NCBI GenBank assembly: GCA_018903015.1
Contig: JAHIPR010000166.1
Location: forward strand, 1-8,414
Direction: 5' to 3'
Source of the DNA: a bacterium
GTDB taxonomy: Bacteria > Atribacterota > JS1 > SB-45 > 34-128
DNA length: 8,414 nucleotides
Below the pieces are notes generated by a model. It was given only the letters and a program-made list of their open reading frames with translations. It did not search any database and was not told where the DNA came from. Made by a program: the position numbers and the translations under genes. Positions 7,075-8,414 of this stretch are shown one piece after another; within the stretch, counting starts at the first letter, position 1, and every line of letters starts with the position of its first letter.

Positions 7075-7812
7075 TTGACAAACAATACACAATTTGAAGA
7101 GGCAACAGGATACAACCTCAAGATCAACCTAAGCGAGAAGATAGTAACCAGAGATAAGGTCTATTCTATCTTAAGTAAAGCTATCTTTCGAGGTGATTTA
7201 AAACCAGGGCAAAGATTAGTAGAATCAAAACTGGCTATATTAATGAAGGTAAGCAGGACTCCAATTAGAGAAGCCATTATAGAATTAGTACAGAAAGGTC
7301 TGGCAGTCCCTTCTCCTCCTAAGGGGGTAAAAGTAGCTCCTCTTCCCACCACTGAAGAGCTGACTGAGTTTTACGATATAAATAGTGTCCTAAGAGGCTT
7401 AGCTGCCAGAAAAGCAGCCCGAAATATCACTCCCCTTCAGATAAAACACTTACAAGAGATTATCCTCCAAAGTGAGCGATCATTACGAGAAGGTTTACTT
7501 AAAGAAATTTTTAATTTAAATAAAAAATTTCACCAAATCATAGAAAAAAGCAGTAATAATAAAGAGCTAGTCTTTTTATTGGATAATGTTTATGAAAGGT
7601 CCAGAGAACGTTTTTCCGAGATATTATCTCGAAAAAAAAGACAGAAAGAATCGATAGAAGAACATAAGGTAATCTTAGAAGCTCTTATTAAAAAAGATGA
7701 AGAACTGGTAGAGCAATTAATGAAAAAACATATAGAAAATGGTAAAGAAGACCTTTTGCAACAGATTGAGCTGCAAGAGAATATTTCTGCAAAAAATAAT
7801 AACTCAGAATAA
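7075..7812 (+). CDS. GntR-family transcriptional regulator, FCD (FadR) subfamily
   Basis: 245-residue ligand-responsive DNA-binding protein, normally a dimer. The N-terminal winged helix-turn-helix (residues ~24-90) shows the GntR signature: VYSILSKAIFRGDLKPGQRL, then SKLAILMKVSRTPIREAI (51-68) with the recognition helix, and a wing at PSPPKGVKVAPL. The C-terminal all-helical FCD domain (~95-230) keeps the family's metal/ligand-site residues: Asp101 (FYDINSVLRGLAARKAA), His153 (KKFHQII), His197 (EEHKVIL) and His219 (KKHIENG). Retention of all four suggests a metal-assisted small carboxylate effector, as known for this subfamily. About 24 residues precede the HTH and a polar tail follows the last helix. 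Translation begins at TTG with a strong ribosome site. The gene stands between a terminator and a convergent gene, so it is probably monocistronic. It is a likely regulator of the 1869-6752 operon through the palindrome at 1667-1681 (inference). Confidence 0.92.
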   Translation: MTNNTQFEEATGYNLKINLSEKIVTRDKVYSILSKAIFRGDLKPGQRLVESKLAILMKVSRTPIREAIIELVQKGLAVPSPPKGVKVAPLPTTEELTEFYDINSVLRGLAARKAARNITPLQIKHLQEIILQSERSLREGLLKEIFNLNKKFHQIIEKSSNNKELVFLLDNVYERSRERFSEILSRKKRQKESIEEHKVILEALIKKDEELVEQLMKKHIENGKEDLLQQIELQENISAKNNNSE

Positions 7813-7828
7813 AAATTAAAAGTAAGCA

Positions 7829-8414
7829 TTAAAGTTCATCAATAGCTTTTTTAAGAGTTTTTATATCTTTCCAGGTTAGGTCTTTAGGGCTGCCGGGGAA
7901 AGTTGTTTCGTTTCTTAATAAGTAGCTGGGATGAAACATAGGAAATATTTTTATCTCGCCTATCCAATCATGCCACTGGCCTCGAAGTTTAGTGATTCCC
8001 TGAGTGGTTTCTAAAAGATGTTGAGTGGGGACATTACCCAGGGTAACGATAATTTTGGGATTGATTAAAGCGATCTGGGTTTCCAAATAAGGTAAGCAGG
8101 TTTCTATTTCGCTTTTTGAAGGATTACGATTTCCCGGAGGTCGGCATTTTAACATATTAGTTATAAATATATCTTCTCTTTTTATATCAACTGATTGTAG
8201 GATTTTAGTCAAAAGTTCTCCTGCTTTGCCCACAAAGGGTTTACCCTTAATATCTTCCTCTTCTCCCGGAGCTTCTCCGATAAACATTACCTTAGATTTT
8301 GCATTTCCTTCCCCGGGAACAACCTTGGTGCGAGAAAGATATAAAGGACATTTTTCACAATTTTTACATTCTTCTGCCACTTCTTCTATAGTAAGTGGAT
8401 TAAGATTTTTTGAC
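7829..8414 (-). CDS. Family-4 uracil-DNA glycosylase with [4Fe-4S] cluster, probably 5'-truncated
   Basis: DNA repair enzyme that removes uracil arising from cytosine deamination. Numbering from the GTG at 8380: cluster cysteines Cys8 and Cys11 (NCEKCPL), Cys79 (NMLKCRPP) and Cys95 (ETCLPYL); active-site motif GEAPGEEED (35-43); GKPFVGKAG (46-54); and second active-site motif HPSYLLR (150-156). These identify the thermophile/anaerobe-type family-4 enzyme. From the GTG the protein would have 183 residues. However, the frame stays open to the window edge and reads KNLNPLTIEEVAEEC, which looks like the normal N-terminal helix before the first cysteines. The GTG also lacks a good ribosome site, so the true start is probably beyond 8414. 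The gene is convergent with the GntR gene, the stops being separated by 16 bp (7813-7828) with no clear terminator hairpin. It is functionally unrelated to its neighbours. Confidence 0.92.
   Translation of the reverse strand, partial: SKNLNPLTIEEVAEECKNCEKCPLYLSRTKVVPGEGNAKSKVMFIGEAPGEEEDIKGKPFVGKAGELLTKILQSVDIKREDIFITNMLKCRPPGNRNPSKSEIETCLPYLETQIALINPKIIVTLGNVPTQHLLETTQGITKLRGQWHDWIGEIKIFPMFHPSYLLRNETTFPGSPKDLTWKDIKTLKKAIDEL

Noticed and set aside
1..8414. CRISPR arrays, insertion sequences, attachment sites or long direct repeats
   Set aside because: None seen on either strand; the genes have similar base and codon character throughout, and no transposase or integrase is encoded.

Overview
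AT-rich bacterial DNA with dense genes, strong Shine-Dalgarno sites and heavy use of AGA, ATA and TTA codons. The gene content (N-acyl-D-amino-acid deacylase, opine-dehydrogenase-like enzyme, a cobalamin-dependent mutase-like protein fused to a MutL-type reactivase, a GntR/FCD regulator and a family-4 uracil-DNA glycosylase) fits an anaerobic amino-acid-fermenting bacterium. Clostridia, Atribacterota or a similar low-GC lineage are plausible; this placement is inference, since no marker gene is present.

Layout. (1) 1-1431, + strand: C-terminal ~476 residues of an N-acyl-D-amino-acid deacylase, cut by the left window edge. (2) 1432-1868: a 437-bp AT-rich control region with a well-formed sigma-A-type promoter (TTGACT, 17 bp, TATTAT) and, just after the expected transcription start, a perfect 7+1+7 palindrome GGTATACTGTATACC that looks like a repressor operator. 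(3) 1869-3056: an octopine/opine-dehydrogenase-family enzyme. (4) 3102-6752, 45 bp downstream and probably in the same transcript: a 1216-residue protein with an N-terminal cobalamin-binding-like domain, a GlmE-like barrel region, a Cys-containing linker and a complete GlmL/MutL-type ASKHA ATPase. (5) 6753-7074: a spacer with a strong 13-bp-stem intrinsic terminator at 6968-7010. (6) 7075-7812: a GntR/FCD regulator starting at TTG. (7) 7829-8414, - strand, convergent: a family-4 [4Fe-4S] uracil-DNA glycosylase, probably cut by the right edge and unrelated to the metabolic genes.

How it may work together (inference). The deacylase would free D-amino acids from N-acyl forms. The opine-dehydrogenase-like enzyme would make or cleave an N-(carboxyalkyl)amino acid or a related reductive amination product. 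The large fusion would carry out a B12-dependent carbon-skeleton or amino-group rearrangement with its own reactivation ATPase attached. The FCD regulator is the obvious candidate ligand-sensing repressor acting at the palindrome. The main point of interest is the single-chain fusion of B12 domain, mutase-like barrel and MutL reactivase, paired with an opine-dehydrogenase-like gene behind an apparent GntR-type operator.
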